Source: Soonwooa sp.
Lineage (GTDB): Bacteria; Bacteroidota; Bacteroidia; Flavobacteriales; Weeksellaceae
Assembly: GCF_030151385.1 (NCBI RefSeq)
Contig: NZ_JASLDS010000073.1
Location: forward strand, 1-64,000
Length of the DNA: 64,000 nt
Direction of reading: 5' to 3'
The notes beneath the pieces were generated by a model. That model had not been told where the DNA came from and searched no databases. It saw only the letters and a program-made list of their open reading frames with translations. A program made the translations under genes and the position numbers. Positions 1-8,381 of the stretch are shown piece by piece (within the stretch, counting starts at the first letter, position 1; each line of letters starts with the position of its first letter).

Positions 1-103
1 GGCTCTTAAAAAATAATAATTAATAGTTAAAGTAAATTGTTTGTAACCTTTTGGCAAACTTCTTCGTATAATATAATAGAACTCTACATTGAGTGATTTT
101 ATA

Positions 104-970
104 ATGAGACAGTTAAAAATTACAAAACAGGTTACCAACAGGGAAACCGCTTCGCTAGACAAATATCTACAGGAAATTGGTAAAGTAGAATTGATCACGG
201 CTGACGAAGAAGTAGATTTGGCACAACGTATCCGCGCCGGCGACAGAGCTGCATTGGAAAAACTTATCAAAGCCAACCTTCGTTTCGTAGTATCGGTATC
301 AAAACAATACCAAAACCAAGGTCTTTCTCTTCCGGATCTTATCAATGAGGGCAACTTGGGCTTAATGAAAGCTGCTAAACGTTATGATGAAACTAGAGGT
401 TTCAAATTTATCTCTTATGCTGTATGGTGGATTAGACAATCTATCTTGCAAGCTTTGGCTGAGCAATCGAGAATTGTAAGACTTCCGTTGAACAAAATTG
501 GTTCTATCAACAAAATTAACAAAGCCTACGCACATCTAGAGCAAGAGAACGAAAGACCTCCTTCTCCTGAAGAATTGGCTGAAGTGCTTGACATGAGTGA
601 GGACGACATTAAAGAGTCTATGAAGAACTCTGGTCGTCACCTATCAATGGATGCACCGCTTGTTGAGGGTGAAGACTCTAATCTATACGACGTTTTGCGT
701 TCTGGAGAATCTCCTAGTCCTGACAAAGACCTAATGCTTGAGTCTTTGCAGATTGAGATCGAAAGAGCTCTTAATACTTTGACACCGAGAGAAGCTGATT
801 TGGTAAGATTGTATTTTGGACTGGGTGGTAAGCATCCTATGACTTTGGAAGAAATCGGGGAAACATTCGATCTAACAAGAGAGCGTGTTCGTCAGATTAA
901 AGAAAAAGCCATCAAGCGTCTGAAACATAATTCGCGAAGCAAAATCCTAAAATCATATTTGGGTAAATAA
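104..970 (+). CDS. rpoD: RNA polymerase primary sigma factor RpoD (sigma-70)
   Basis: Primary sigma factor that directs RNA polymerase to housekeeping promoters. The 288-residue protein has region 1.2 (KYLQEIGKVELIT), region 2 with NLRFVVSVSKQY and the -10 recognition stretch YAVWWIRQSILQAL, region 3, and region 4 with the helix-turn-helix TLEEIGETFDLTRERVRQIKEKA. The large region 1.1 of proteobacterial RpoD is missing, as is usual in Bacteroidota. The reading frame opens upstream at a TTG (89), but the ATG at 104 gives the conserved N-terminus MRQLKITKQV. It stands alone, followed by its own terminator. The TAnnTTTG promoters seen in this window are the class this sigma factor is known to read. 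Confidence 0.97.
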   Translation: MRQLKITKQVTNRETASLDKYLQEIGKVELITADEEVDLAQRIRAGDRAALEKLIKANLRFVVSVSKQYQNQGLSLPDLINEGNLGLMKAAKRYDETRGFKFISYAVWWIRQSILQALAEQSRIVRLPLNKIGSINKINKAYAHLEQENERPPSPEELAEVLDMSEDDIKESMKNSGRHLSMDAPLVEGEDSNLYDVLRSGESPSPDKDLMLESLQIEIERALNTLTPREADLVRLYFGLGGKHPMTLEEIGETFDLTRERVRQIKEKAIKRLKHNSRSKILKSYLGK

Positions 971-991
971 TTTAACGATTTTAATATTTAA

Positions 992-1019
992 GGATTCGAG
1001 TTTTCGGATCCTTTTTTTG
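992..1019 (+). terminator. rpoD terminator
   Basis: A seven-pair stem, GGATTCG (992-998) with CGGATCC (1005-1011), is followed by seven T residues. It lies 21 bases after the rpoD stop codon. Confidence 0.85.
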
Positions 1020-1025
1020 TTTAAA

Positions 1026-1056
1026 GAAAAACCCCGAAACATTTTTCGGGGTTTTG
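1026..1056 (-). terminator. Terminator of the TonB receptor gene (bidirectional)
   Basis: AAAACCCCGAAA (1027-1038) pairs with TTTCGGGGTTTT (1044-1055), giving a 12-pair stem with a 5-base loop. It sits just after the receptor gene's stop on the minus strand. Its A/T flanks allow it to work in both directions. Confidence 0.85.
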
Positions 1057-1087
1057 TACATTTATAGATTGTTTGATTATTTAAATT

Positions 1088-3307
1088 TTAAAAATCAAAC
1101 GTATAAGATAGGTTAAAAGTTCTACCACGTCCTTTATAATCAAACAAAGCTGGTATGCCATACGAAGAATATAGCACCTGAGATCGCTTACTCCAAATGG
1201 TTTGATAATCGGTATTAAATAAATTTTGAATTCCTAAATTGAGTTTACCATAAGGCAATTTATAGCCAATCATTAAGTCGGATGTATTATAGCCATCAAT
1301 TACGTTATTAATACTATCTGTTAATTTAAAATTCTGTAATGATTGGAATCTAAAGTTCCAATTAAAAATATTGTATCCAATGTAAGTCACTAATTTGGAC
1401 GGTGATGCATTATAAATTTCTTGTTTTTGCCAGTCACCTTTATTATCTACTTCTGACTTTATTAATAAGCCACTTGCCCCAAAATAAACACCGTTACTCA
1501 TGCTGTAAGAAATCTCCGCTTCAATCCCCATATTTCTTAGCTTAAGATCGTTAACCAAGATTTGCAAAGTTGTTCTATCTACAGCGATGGTTTTGTCAGA
1601 ATTACTATAAAAGGCTGCAATTTGACTTCTTAACCCATCATTGTTATGTCTAAAACCTAATTCAAATTGATTAGTTTTAATTCCTTGCAAAGGCTGTTCT
1701 TTAATATTAATGCTTGACTTTACATCCCAATTATTAGTAGTAGCATTAAGAGCATAAACACCTATTCCATAATACTTGGATGGATCGGCTAATGTAATTC
1801 CTTGCGAGAATGTTCCCCAGATTTGATTATTTGTATTTATTTTATACAATAAACCACCATTTGCCAATGTCATATTATACGAACTTTTCCCACCAGGAAT
1901 AGCAGATGCAGAAGCACCATATCCCATTGCAACTTGTGTTTGCTGTACAGAACCAACAAAATCGTCAACTTCTACATTAATACTTTGATATCGTACACCA
2001 GCATTTAATTGAAGTTTTGGTAGAATATCATAAGTCGCTTGGGCATAACCTGCATAACTTTTGGAATGATTGGTTGGATATCTTCCTAAACTATATTGAG
2101 TCTCATTAATGAGTCCACCACTCGCCATGGTCTTAGTAATATTATAAACAGATTGTGTTCCTTCGAATTTTTCAAAGTCAACATCTACACCATAAGAAAT
2201 ATTAAAAGTTCCAAAAGATTTCGATAATAAAGCTTTAAGACCAGAATAATAAGTATTTTGTTGCGAAGAAGACATATAAGGAATAGTTTCTGCTTTTAAT
2301 TTCACATTACCTGGAAAAGGATAAAAGCCCAACTTCTCTCCTCTTGTTGCAAGCTGAATATAAATATCCTGTCCTCCCAACAGATTGTTGCCATTATAAG
2401 CCAAAGTTGCCATGTATCGCTCTGTCCCAATATTTTTATCAGAATAGAAGCCATCTTTCATTTGTAGCAATGCAGGATTTTTTGTCGAAAAACCAGCAAG
2501 GTTTTCACCTAGAGATAAGCTTTTATCTCCATTAAACTTAGAATTATAATATTGAATAGAAGCTGTAATCTTGTGTCGATTGTTAAACTTATAACCTCCT
2601 GTTGCTAGGACATCAATGGATTGATTGTATTGCAAATCGGTTTGTGTAATATCGGTAATCAATTGCTTTTGATCTGCACCATATACACCTCCATTTTGTT
2701 GATAAGCAACACCTAATCTTCCGAATAGTTTTTCACCTTTACCAGAAATTGACTGGGCTGCACGCCAATCGTGATCGTCTTTGCCCATAAATCCAGTACG
2801 ATAGCCTAATTCCGTCTCACCACTAACTCCTTTTTTAGATGGGGTTTTGGTAATAATATTAATAATCCCACCTGTTGCATTACCTCCATAGATGGAATTA
2901 GCACCAGACAAAACTTCAATTTTTTCTATATTAAATGGATCAATAGAGTCTAATTGACGGCTAATCTGACGGATACTATTTAGCGACACGCCATCGATCA
3001 TCACCAATGCAGATCGACCTCTCATGTTCTGTCCATAGTTAGTTCTTCCTTGTGGACCAATATCCATACTAGGAATTAATATCGATAACATCTCTTTAAT
3101 AGGAACACCGCTTTTTGCCTGCTGCTGAATTTTTTCTTTGGAGACAACCCAAACCGTACCAGGAATTTCCGAAATCTTAGTTGGCTTTCTAGAAGCTACA
3201 ATAACAATATCATCAATATTTTTTGTATTAGCTACTGTATCAATAGCGATCTGCGAAAATGCCGTCATAGAGGTTAACATCGCAAGAAATACATATTGTT
3301 TTTTCAT
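1088..3307 (-). CDS. TonB-dependent receptor, ferric siderophore type
   Basis: Outer-membrane gated channel of 739 residues. A signal peptide (MKKQYVFLAMLTSMTAFSQ) is followed by a plug domain at about residues 40-150 (VVSKEKIQQQ, LVMIDGVSLNSIRQ, IEKIEVLSGANSIYGGNATGGIINIITK) and a long beta-barrel ending in the C-terminal aromatic motif LSYTFDF. The plug resembles receptors for ferric siderophores, though the ligand cannot be read from sequence. There is no carboxypeptidase-like N-terminal extension. It is transcribed divergently from a PepSY-type gene, the usual neighbour of iron receptors in this phylum. The shared upstream region has a TATATTTG -7 element and a loose Fur-like stretch (TTTAGAAAGAATAAA). 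Confidence 0.93.
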   Translation of the reverse strand: MKKQYVFLAMLTSMTAFSQIAIDTVANTKNIDDIVIVASRKPTKISEIPGTVWVVSKEKIQQQAKSGVPIKEMLSILIPSMDIGPQGRTNYGQNMRGRSALVMIDGVSLNSIRQISRQLDSIDPFNIEKIEVLSGANSIYGGNATGGIINIITKTPSKKGVSGETELGYRTGFMGKDDHDWRAAQSISGKGEKLFGRLGVAYQQNGGVYGADQKQLITDITQTDLQYNQSIDVLATGGYKFNNRHKITASIQYYNSKFNGDKSLSLGENLAGFSTKNPALLQMKDGFYSDKNIGTERYMATLAYNGNNLLGGQDIYIQLATRGEKLGFYPFPGNVKLKAETIPYMSSSQQNTYYSGLKALLSKSFGTFNISYGVDVDFEKFEGTQSVYNITKTMASGGLINETQYSLGRYPTNHSKSYAGYAQATYDILPKLQLNAGVRYQSINVEVDDFVGSVQQTQVAMGYGASASAIPGGKSSYNMTLANGGLLYKINTNNQIWGTFSQGITLADPSKYYGIGVYALNATTNNWDVKSSINIKEQPLQGIKTNQFELGFRHNNDGLRSQIAAFYSNSDKTIAVDRTTLQILVNDLKLRNMGIEAEISYSMSNGVYFGASGLLIKSEVDNKGDWQKQEIYNASPSKLVTYIGYNIFNWNFRFQSLQNFKLTDSINNVIDGYNTSDLMIGYKLPYGKLNLGIQNLFNTDYQTIWSKRSQVLYSSYGIPALFDYKGRGRTFNLSYTFDF

Positions 3308-3336
3308 TTGTAAACCTATTTTTTATATTTTTGCGG

Positions 3337-3344
3337 CAAATATA
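3337..3344 (-). promoter_or_regulatory. -7 element of the TonB receptor promoter
   Basis: TATATTTG on the minus strand matches TAnnTTTG and lies 30 bases upstream of the receptor ATG. The adjacent upstream sequence ATTTAGAAAGAAT (minus strand, about 3349-3361) partly resembles the clearer Fur-box-like sites at 61.58-61.62 kb. No good -33 TTG is visible. Confidence 0.5.
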
Positions 3345-3377
3345 ATTTTTATTCTTTCTAAATTAAAATAATACTAC

Positions 3378-3776
3378 GTGAAATATTTCATACTACAAAT
3401 ACACAAATGGTTAGGTCTACTATCAGGTATTGTTGTTTTCATAGTGTCTATTACAGGAGCTATTTTCACATTTCAGGATAATATCAAGGACAGTATTTAT
3501 GATTATCGAAAAGTTAGTATTGAAAATAAGGCTTTCCTAAAGCCTTCTCAAATTATTAGTATTGTACAAAAGTCACATCCAGATCTTGACATCTTAAGAA
3601 TCATGTATATGGATAAAGATCGGTCTACTGTTGTGATGACCGCAGATGCGAAGAAAGACTATTATATGGTGTATGTCAACCCTTATTCAGGATCGATAAT
3701 GATCTGTATAGCAGTACGATCCGTAACTTCTTTCAGGACAGAAGACAAATGTCGCGAAGACATCATCATTTTTTGA
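3378..3776 (+). pseudogene. PepSY-associated TM helix protein, N-terminal fragment
   Basis: The first ~106 residues are the start of a PepSY-associated membrane protein, a family found beside siderophore receptors and linked to ferric reduction. They include the IHKWLGLLSGIVVFIVSITGAIFTF first membrane helix and the YYMVYVNPYSGS strand of the PepSY domain. Full-length relatives have about 370-530 residues and several more helices. Homology stops near 3697, and the last ~26 codons run antisense through a truncated AraC gene, so the natural 3' end is lost. The start is GTG at 3378, divergent from the receptor gene. Probably non-functional. Confidence 0.8.
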
Positions 3777-4363
3777 GCATAGAACTCCACATTTTTTTCA
3801 ACCAAGTAATAGTCCGAAACCAACTTAATAAACTGTAAAACAATCTCTTGTGGTCGAGACATCTTTTCTTTAGAAATTGCTCTTTTCTTGATTATTAAAT
3901 TTGCAAATTGATAAATCAATGCCGCAAAAAAACTTTCAAGAATCTCGTCAATGTAATCCTCTTCTTGATGCAAAATTCCAATGTAGTACGCCATATTTTC
4001 GGCATTGCGCCACAGACAATCAAACTCATCAGGCGTCGAATAGTACACTTCGCGAAACTCGGTTCTTATTGTTTTATAAGCATTGAGTTTATTAAATTTT
4101 AAACCAATATTTTCGATATACTCTCTCTGATAAGTCAAAATTTTAATATCAATATCTTCGCTAATCTCCATCAACTCGTACACGCTGTTATTATCGACTA
4201 AGACAAGAGAATTGGGTTTTAATTCCAAAATATTAAACTGAGCTTTTATTTTGATAAAGCCTTTTCTAATCATTAAAAATGCAGGCGTCTCTGGATGGTA
4301 AGGATGCCCGATTAGTAAATGTTCGAAGATTTTTTCGTTGGTTAAAATGTTTACAAAGCCCAA
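3683..4363 (-). CDS. AraC-family regulator, C-terminally truncated
   Basis: 226 residues: an N-terminal cupin-like sensor part (about 20-90: HPETPAFLMIRKGFIKIKAQ, SLVLVDNNSVYELM), a helical linker, and the first helix-turn-helix of an AraC DNA-binding domain (VEFYAQKMMMSSRHLSSVLKEVTDRTAIQ). The reading frame then ends in IIIDPE from foreign sequence. The second helix-turn-helix, about 60-70 residues, is missing, so DNA binding is doubtful. The break coincides with the truncated 3' end of the convergent PepSY gene. Read as the remnant of a regulator whose end was removed with the intervening DNA. Confidence 0.8.
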   Translation of the reverse strand: MGFVNILTNEKIFEHLLIGHPYHPETPAFLMIRKGFIKIKAQFNILELKPNSLVLVDNNSVYELMEISEDIDIKILTYQREYIENIGLKFNKLNAYKTIRTEFREVYYSTPDEFDCLWRNAENMAYYIGILHQEEDYIDEILESFFAALIYQFANLIIKKRAISKEKMSRPQEIVLQFIKLVSDYYLVEKNVEFYAQKMMMSSRHLSSVLKEVTDRTAIQIIIDPE

Positions 4364-4423
4364 TTGAAAATTTTATTTCAAAAATAGGAATAAGATGATT
4401 AAATCTCATATTCTTATTCATAA

Positions 4424-4454
4424 AAAAAGCAGCTCCACTTTTGAAACTGCTTTG
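4424..4454 (-). terminator. Terminator of the DUF4349 gene
   Basis: On the minus strand, AAAGCAG (4453-4447) pairs with CTGCTTT (4433-4427) and is followed by a T run. It lies 24 bases after the stop codon. Confidence 0.7.
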
Positions 4455-4477
4455 TAACTATATTTTAAAACTAAATA

Positions 4478-5455
4478 TTAATCTTCTTGTTTTTCTTTTG
4501 GTTCTTGCGCTTTTTCTGTTGGTTTAATTGGTTGCTCTTTTTTCTTAAACTTATATCGATAAACAACATAACCAATAATCACTAACAAAAACAAAGGCCA
4601 AAACGGTAACAGAAACAAAATAATATTTCCAAGCACTTTTCCTCCACTACCAAAAGCGTCGCCAGCTTTTTCAGAGAAAGTTTGATTCTCAGGCTTATCC
4701 TTATTCTCAATTGTTACATTATGATTTTCAACCAAAGTCAATTGAACCGTACACATCTGATTATCAACAAAATTCTGTCCTTTTACTTCAATATTTTTAG
4801 TTTTAACACTACCCAAATTATTGCTAACGCCATCCACAAAATAATCAAATTGCGACATAGGAACTTTTGCCGTCAAATACATCGTTTGTAACTCATTGTT
4901 ACTCAGAACATTTTCCGCTTCAATTCTTCCACCAAATCTTGACAAATCTTGACTCAATTGTTGTCTAGCTGAGGTCAAATTATCAACATTGACTTCTATA
5001 TTTGCAGACTTAGTAAGAACATCCTGTTTTTGTTGTGGACGTTGTTCAGGCGCTTTGCTGGTCTTTTGTTTGTCCTTATAAATAACCTTAGCCTGTTCTT
5101 TAAGTTTTTGTAGATCATCCAGACTCTTAATTTTAGAACTTACCGAATCTATCTTCTTCTGAATCTCCTTCGAATCTACAGTTTTCTTAAAATTATCAAT
5201 ACTTGATCCTAGAGAATCAATCGATTTTTTGGAATCATTAAAAAGCTTTTCGAGTTTTTCTTTCTCTTTAATAATGTGCGGAATACTGACAGAATCTAGA
5301 TTAATGGAAACCGAATCAATATTTTTGAGATTGTCATTAACTGTACTAATGAGGCTATCAGCTGTTTTGAGGTGATCATGCATTTGCTGAATTTCAGACT
5401 TTTGGCACATCACCAACGAATTAAGAATAATAACTGCTGCAATAATTTTTTTCAT
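4478..5455 (-). CDS. DUF4349 domain-containing lipoprotein
   Basis: 325 residues from the ATG at 5455 (a TTG two codons earlier also opens the frame). The lipoprotein signal peptide ends in SLVMC. A Ser/Asp/Lys-rich coiled-coil stretch fills residues ~25-135. The DUF4349 domain (about 145-245) has SANIEVNVDNLTSARQQL, the FGGRIEAENV turn and the GSVKTKNIEVKGQNFVDNQ segment. One transmembrane helix (ILFLLPFWPLFLLVIIGYVVY) and a charged tail follow. The domain order matches the family, whose molecular function is unknown. It is monocistronic with its own terminator. The coiled coil is longer than in many relatives. Confidence 0.85.
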   Translation of the reverse strand: MKKIIAAVIILNSLVMCQKSEIQQMHDHLKTADSLISTVNDNLKNIDSVSINLDSVSIPHIIKEKEKLEKLFNDSKKSIDSLGSSIDNFKKTVDSKEIQKKIDSVSSKIKSLDDLQKLKEQAKVIYKDKQKTSKAPEQRPQQKQDVLTKSANIEVNVDNLTSARQQLSQDLSRFGGRIEAENVLSNNELQTMYLTAKVPMSQFDYFVDGVSNNLGSVKTKNIEVKGQNFVDNQMCTVQLTLVENHNVTIENKDKPENQTFSEKAGDAFGSGGKVLGNIILFLLPFWPLFLLVIIGYVVYRYKFKKKEQPIKPTEKAQEPKEKQED

Positions 5456-5598
5456 AATCAAAAAATTTATGAGATAAAACTAAGGGCTTTTTGTCAGAAA
5501 AGATTGTAAAAGTTCAGCAAAACAATTGTAACTATATCCAACTGATTATCAATTATTAAATACAGTTTTACAAAAATTTTACAAGAAAAAAACTAAAA

Positions 5599-6297
5599 TT
5601 AATGCTGGTGATTGTGTGTCAAATGTCCCAACATTGCCAGCGCAATTCCTAAAACCACAAAAATAATTTTGGACCAATCCATTTTGTGGTTTTTGTTACT
5701 TTCAAAAATAATAACCGACGAAATATGTAAGAAGATTCCCGCAACGACAGCAAGGAAGTAGATTTTGTTTTCTGGATCAAAATAATGTCCAATCCACATT
5801 CCCAACGGCGAAGCCAAAGCAAAGATTAAAACCACCAGCCAAAACTTTGGCGAAAAGGTTTTACTTCTTGCTAAGAAACTTCCCAACACAAAGGAAATTG
5901 GCAAATTATGAAATAAAATTCCTGTTAAATAAGGTGAGAAAACTTCCTTTTCTTGTGCCAACGGAATACCTTCGATAAAGGCGTGAACAAACAATCCTAA
6001 AATTAAGGCAACTGGCAAAATATGCTCGTCTTCCGCATGATGATGGATGTGTCCGTGTTCGAAACCTTTGGTTAAGCTTTCCAAAAGCATCTGTAGCAAA
6101 ACGCCCGCAATGACAAAAATGCCGACGTTATGCTCACCGCTTCCATAGATTTCGGGAAAAACCTCGTTGATGCAAATCGTTATTAAAAATCCAGCGCTCA
6201 TCACCAGAAGATTCTTCGCAAACTTCTGTTGACTACCAAAGTACTTACCTAGAAAAACTCCTAGTAAAACGCTAAGAATCAATAATAAAACGACCAT
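5599..6297 (-). CDS. ZIP-family divalent metal transporter
   Basis: 232 residues, about eight hydrophobic segments, typical ZIP length. Metal-site motifs are visible in helix 4 (HAFIEGIPL, the HSxxDG-type motif) and helix 5 (HNLPISFVLG, the HExPHE-type motif). A His-rich cytoplasmic loop (EHGHIHHHAEDEH) and a His-rich C-terminus (HLTHNHQH) are also present. Members import Zn2+, Fe2+ or related ions; the second Glu of the helix-5 motif is not obvious, so the substrate is open. It follows a methyltransferase gene by 7 bases, so the two are probably cotranscribed. Confidence 0.9.
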   Translation of the reverse strand: MVVLLLILSVLLGVFLGKYFGSQQKFAKNLLVMSAGFLITICINEVFPEIYGSGEHNVGIFVIAGVLLQMLLESLTKGFEHGHIHHHAEDEHILPVALILGLFVHAFIEGIPLAQEKEVFSPYLTGILFHNLPISFVLGSFLARSKTFSPKFWLVVLIFALASPLGMWIGHYFDPENKIYFLAVVAGIFLHISSVIIFESNKNHKMDWSKIIFVVLGIALAMLGHLTHNHQH

Positions 6298-6304
6298 TTC
6301 TGTT

Positions 6305-7033
6305 TTATTTTTTTACAAATAAATTAATACAACGTGGCGACGTTTCAGCATAAAAATCGCTTAACTCGTAATTGCCCCAAACTTTAACACGTTCAAAACC
6401 AACTTGTTTCGCATAAGCTTCAATTTGATCAGGCGTTGACAATTTTACTTTTTCGAAGAAGTGAAAATCTTGTCCAGCATCAGAAAATTTAATATCCTTA
6501 ACTACAAAATTATCTTCTATCTTTTTAGTAATCAAGAATTTAATATTTTCTTTTTCGACAACTGCTTCTGGCACCAAAGTATTTCTAACAAAAGCTTCAT
6601 TCAAGAAATCCAGTACAAAATAAGCACCCGACTTCATCGAATTATAAACTGATTGAAAAACTTTGAGATCATCCGAAGAAGATTCGAAATATCCAAAACT
6701 TGTGAAAAGGTTAAAAACCGCATCTACAGGCTCGCTAATATGCATCGGATCGCGCATATCATGAATTGCGAAATGTAAAGTTTCATTTTCGAACTCTTTA
6801 TTATGATGGATACTTTGTTCTGACAAATCAAGCCCTAAAACACTATAGCCCAATTGATTAAGAAATAAAGAATGACGCCCTTTACCACAAGCCAAATCTA
6901 CGATTCTTGCGTGTGGTGGCAATTCTAAATCTTTAACCAAAAGATTGATAAAATGTTCCGCTTCATTGTAATCTCTATCCTTGTAGAGAATATGATAATA
7001 TGGTGTATTAAACCAAGATTCAAACCATTGCAT
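6305..7033 (-). CDS. Class I SAM-dependent methyltransferase
   Basis: 243 residues from the ATG at 7033 (MQWFESWFNTPYYHILYKDR); the open frame extends to 7192, but that part would run into the divergent gene and is not conserved-looking. Rossmann-type SAM binding motif I is RIVDLACGKGRHSLFLNQLG, with motif II LGLDLSE and acidic post-motif ALHDMRDP-like sequence (FAIHDMRDP). The family methylates small molecules or proteins; the substrate is unknown. It lies 7 bases upstream of the ZIP transporter. Confidence 0.87.
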   Translation of the reverse strand: MQWFESWFNTPYYHILYKDRDYNEAEHFINLLVKDLELPPHARIVDLACGKGRHSLFLNQLGYSVLGLDLSEQSIHHNKEFENETLHFAIHDMRDPMHISEPVDAVFNLFTSFGYFESSSDDLKVFQSVYNSMKSGAYFVLDFLNEAFVRNTLVPEAVVEKENIKFLITKKIEDNFVVKDIKFSDAGQDFHFFEKVKLSTPDQIEAYAKQVGFERVKVWGNYELSDFYAETSPRCINLFVKK

Positions 7034-7153
7034 AGGCGCAAAAATACGACATTTATCCGATAGTAAAAGCTTATAATTGTTTAAATTTCGATTCAAAACA
7101 TCTATTATTAAAACAGAGAAGAATTTGCTTTTAATTTCTAAACATAATATTCT

Positions 7154-7161
7154 TAATTTTG
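7154..7161 (+). promoter_or_regulatory. -7 element upstream of the THUMP methyltransferase gene
   Basis: TAATTTTG ends only four bases before the ATG at 7166, so the transcript would start at or next to the start codon (leaderless). Confidence 0.55.
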
Positions 7162-7165
7162 CAAG

Positions 7166-8326
7166 ATGAATACAGACAATCTGCAAATACAAATAAAAAC
7201 CTTTTTCGGACTGGAAGAGATTTTGGCTGAGGAAGTTAAGAAATTAGGTGGACGCAAAGTTGAGATAAAAAATCGTGCAGTAAATTGCGAGGGCGACCTA
7301 GGCTTCTTGTACAAAATTAATTATTCTTGTCGTACGGCGGTTAAAATTTTGGTACCTATTAAAAGTTTTAAAGCCTTTGATGCCGATCGTTTTTATGACA
7401 GATTGTTCGATGTACAATGGGATCAATATATGTCGATTGACCAAAGTTTTGCGATAGATGCGACAGTCAACTCCGAGCGTTTTAGTCATTCGCAATTCAT
7501 GACTTTGAAAATGAAAGATGCCATTGTTGACTTCTTCAAAGTAAAATACAGAGACAGACCTAATGTCGACAGTAAAAATCCCGACATCAAATTCCATTTG
7601 CATATTGACAGAGAGCTTGTGAGTATCAGCTTGGATAGTTCTGGTGATCCGCTTTTCAAAAGAGGTTACCGCCAAATCCAAACCGAAGCGCCTATTAATG
7701 AAGTTTTGGCTTCTGGACTTTTGCAAATTGCAGGTTGGGATGGCAAAGGTAATTTTCTAGATCCAATGTGCGGAAGTGGCACACTCCTAGTGGAAGCTGC
7801 AATGATTGCTATGGATCTGCCAGCACAGATTTTCAGAAAGAAATTCGCTTTTCAAAATTGGAAAAACTACGATGCCGAATTATTTACAACAATTAAAGAA
7901 TTCAGAATCAATCGTGTAAAAGAATTTACTGGCAAAATAGTTGGTTACGATATTGACTTAAAAGCACTTAACGCAGCAAGAACAAACATCGAAGCCGCTG
8001 AACTAGAAGATGTTATTGAAGTTAAAAAGCAAAACTTCTTCGATTCTAAAAAAGAATTATTCCCGCTTTTAGTAGTTTTTAATCCGCCTTACAACGAAAG
8101 AATTTCTATTGAAGTTGAGGATTTCTACAAAAAAATTGGTGATACCTTCAAACAAGGCTATCCAAATACTTTAGCTTGGTTAATTACTTCCGATCTTGAA
8201 GCGTCTAAAAAAATAGGTTTAAGACCGTCTCGAAGAGTCAAACTTTTCAACGGTAAATTGGAGACGCGTTTCTTACAATACGAAATGTACGAGGGCACTA
8301 AAAAAACGCATAAAATAGAAGAATAA
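7166..8326 (+). CDS. THUMP-domain rRNA (guanine-N2)-methyltransferase, RlmL N-terminal type
   Basis: 386-residue RNA methyltransferase. A THUMP RNA-binding domain (about 5-160, with RVxCxxDLGFLYKINY-like and DRELVSISLDSSGDPLFKRGYR) is followed by a Rossmann domain with motif I FLDPMCGSGTLLVEAAMIA and the catalytic N2-methylguanine motif FNPPYNER. Length and order match the N-terminal half of RlmL and its stand-alone homologues, which methylate 23S rRNA G2445. Target position is by family only. It starts almost on top of its promoter and is divergent from the methyltransferase/ZIP pair. Confidence 0.92.
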   Translation: MNTDNLQIQIKTFFGLEEILAEEVKKLGGRKVEIKNRAVNCEGDLGFLYKINYSCRTAVKILVPIKSFKAFDADRFYDRLFDVQWDQYMSIDQSFAIDATVNSERFSHSQFMTLKMKDAIVDFFKVKYRDRPNVDSKNPDIKFHLHIDRELVSISLDSSGDPLFKRGYRQIQTEAPINEVLASGLLQIAGWDGKGNFLDPMCGSGTLLVEAAMIAMDLPAQIFRKKFAFQNWKNYDAELFTTIKEFRINRVKEFTGKIVGYDIDLKALNAARTNIEAAELEDVIEVKKQNFFDSKKELFPLLVVFNPPYNERISIEVEDFYKKIGDTFKQGYPNTLAWLITSDLEASKKIGLRPSRRVKLFNGKLETRFLQYEMYEGTKKTHKIEE

Positions 8327-8381
8327 AGCAAGAGTCTACTGTATTTTGCTTTTGAGAAAATGCTATTTTTACTATGTCAAC

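Noticed and set aside
3138..3371. 77-residue plus-strand ORF opposite the TonB receptor start
   Set aside because: It is antisense to the receptor's signal peptide and plug region and to its promoter; no motif or RBS.
7034..7192. Longer start for the 6.3-7.0 kb methyltransferase
   Set aside because: The extra 53 residues are not methyltransferase-like and overlap the divergent THUMP gene's promoter.
7298..7726. 142-residue minus-strand ORF
   Set aside because: Antisense within the THUMP methyltransferase gene, with Arg/Phe-rich nonsense sequence and no conserved domain.
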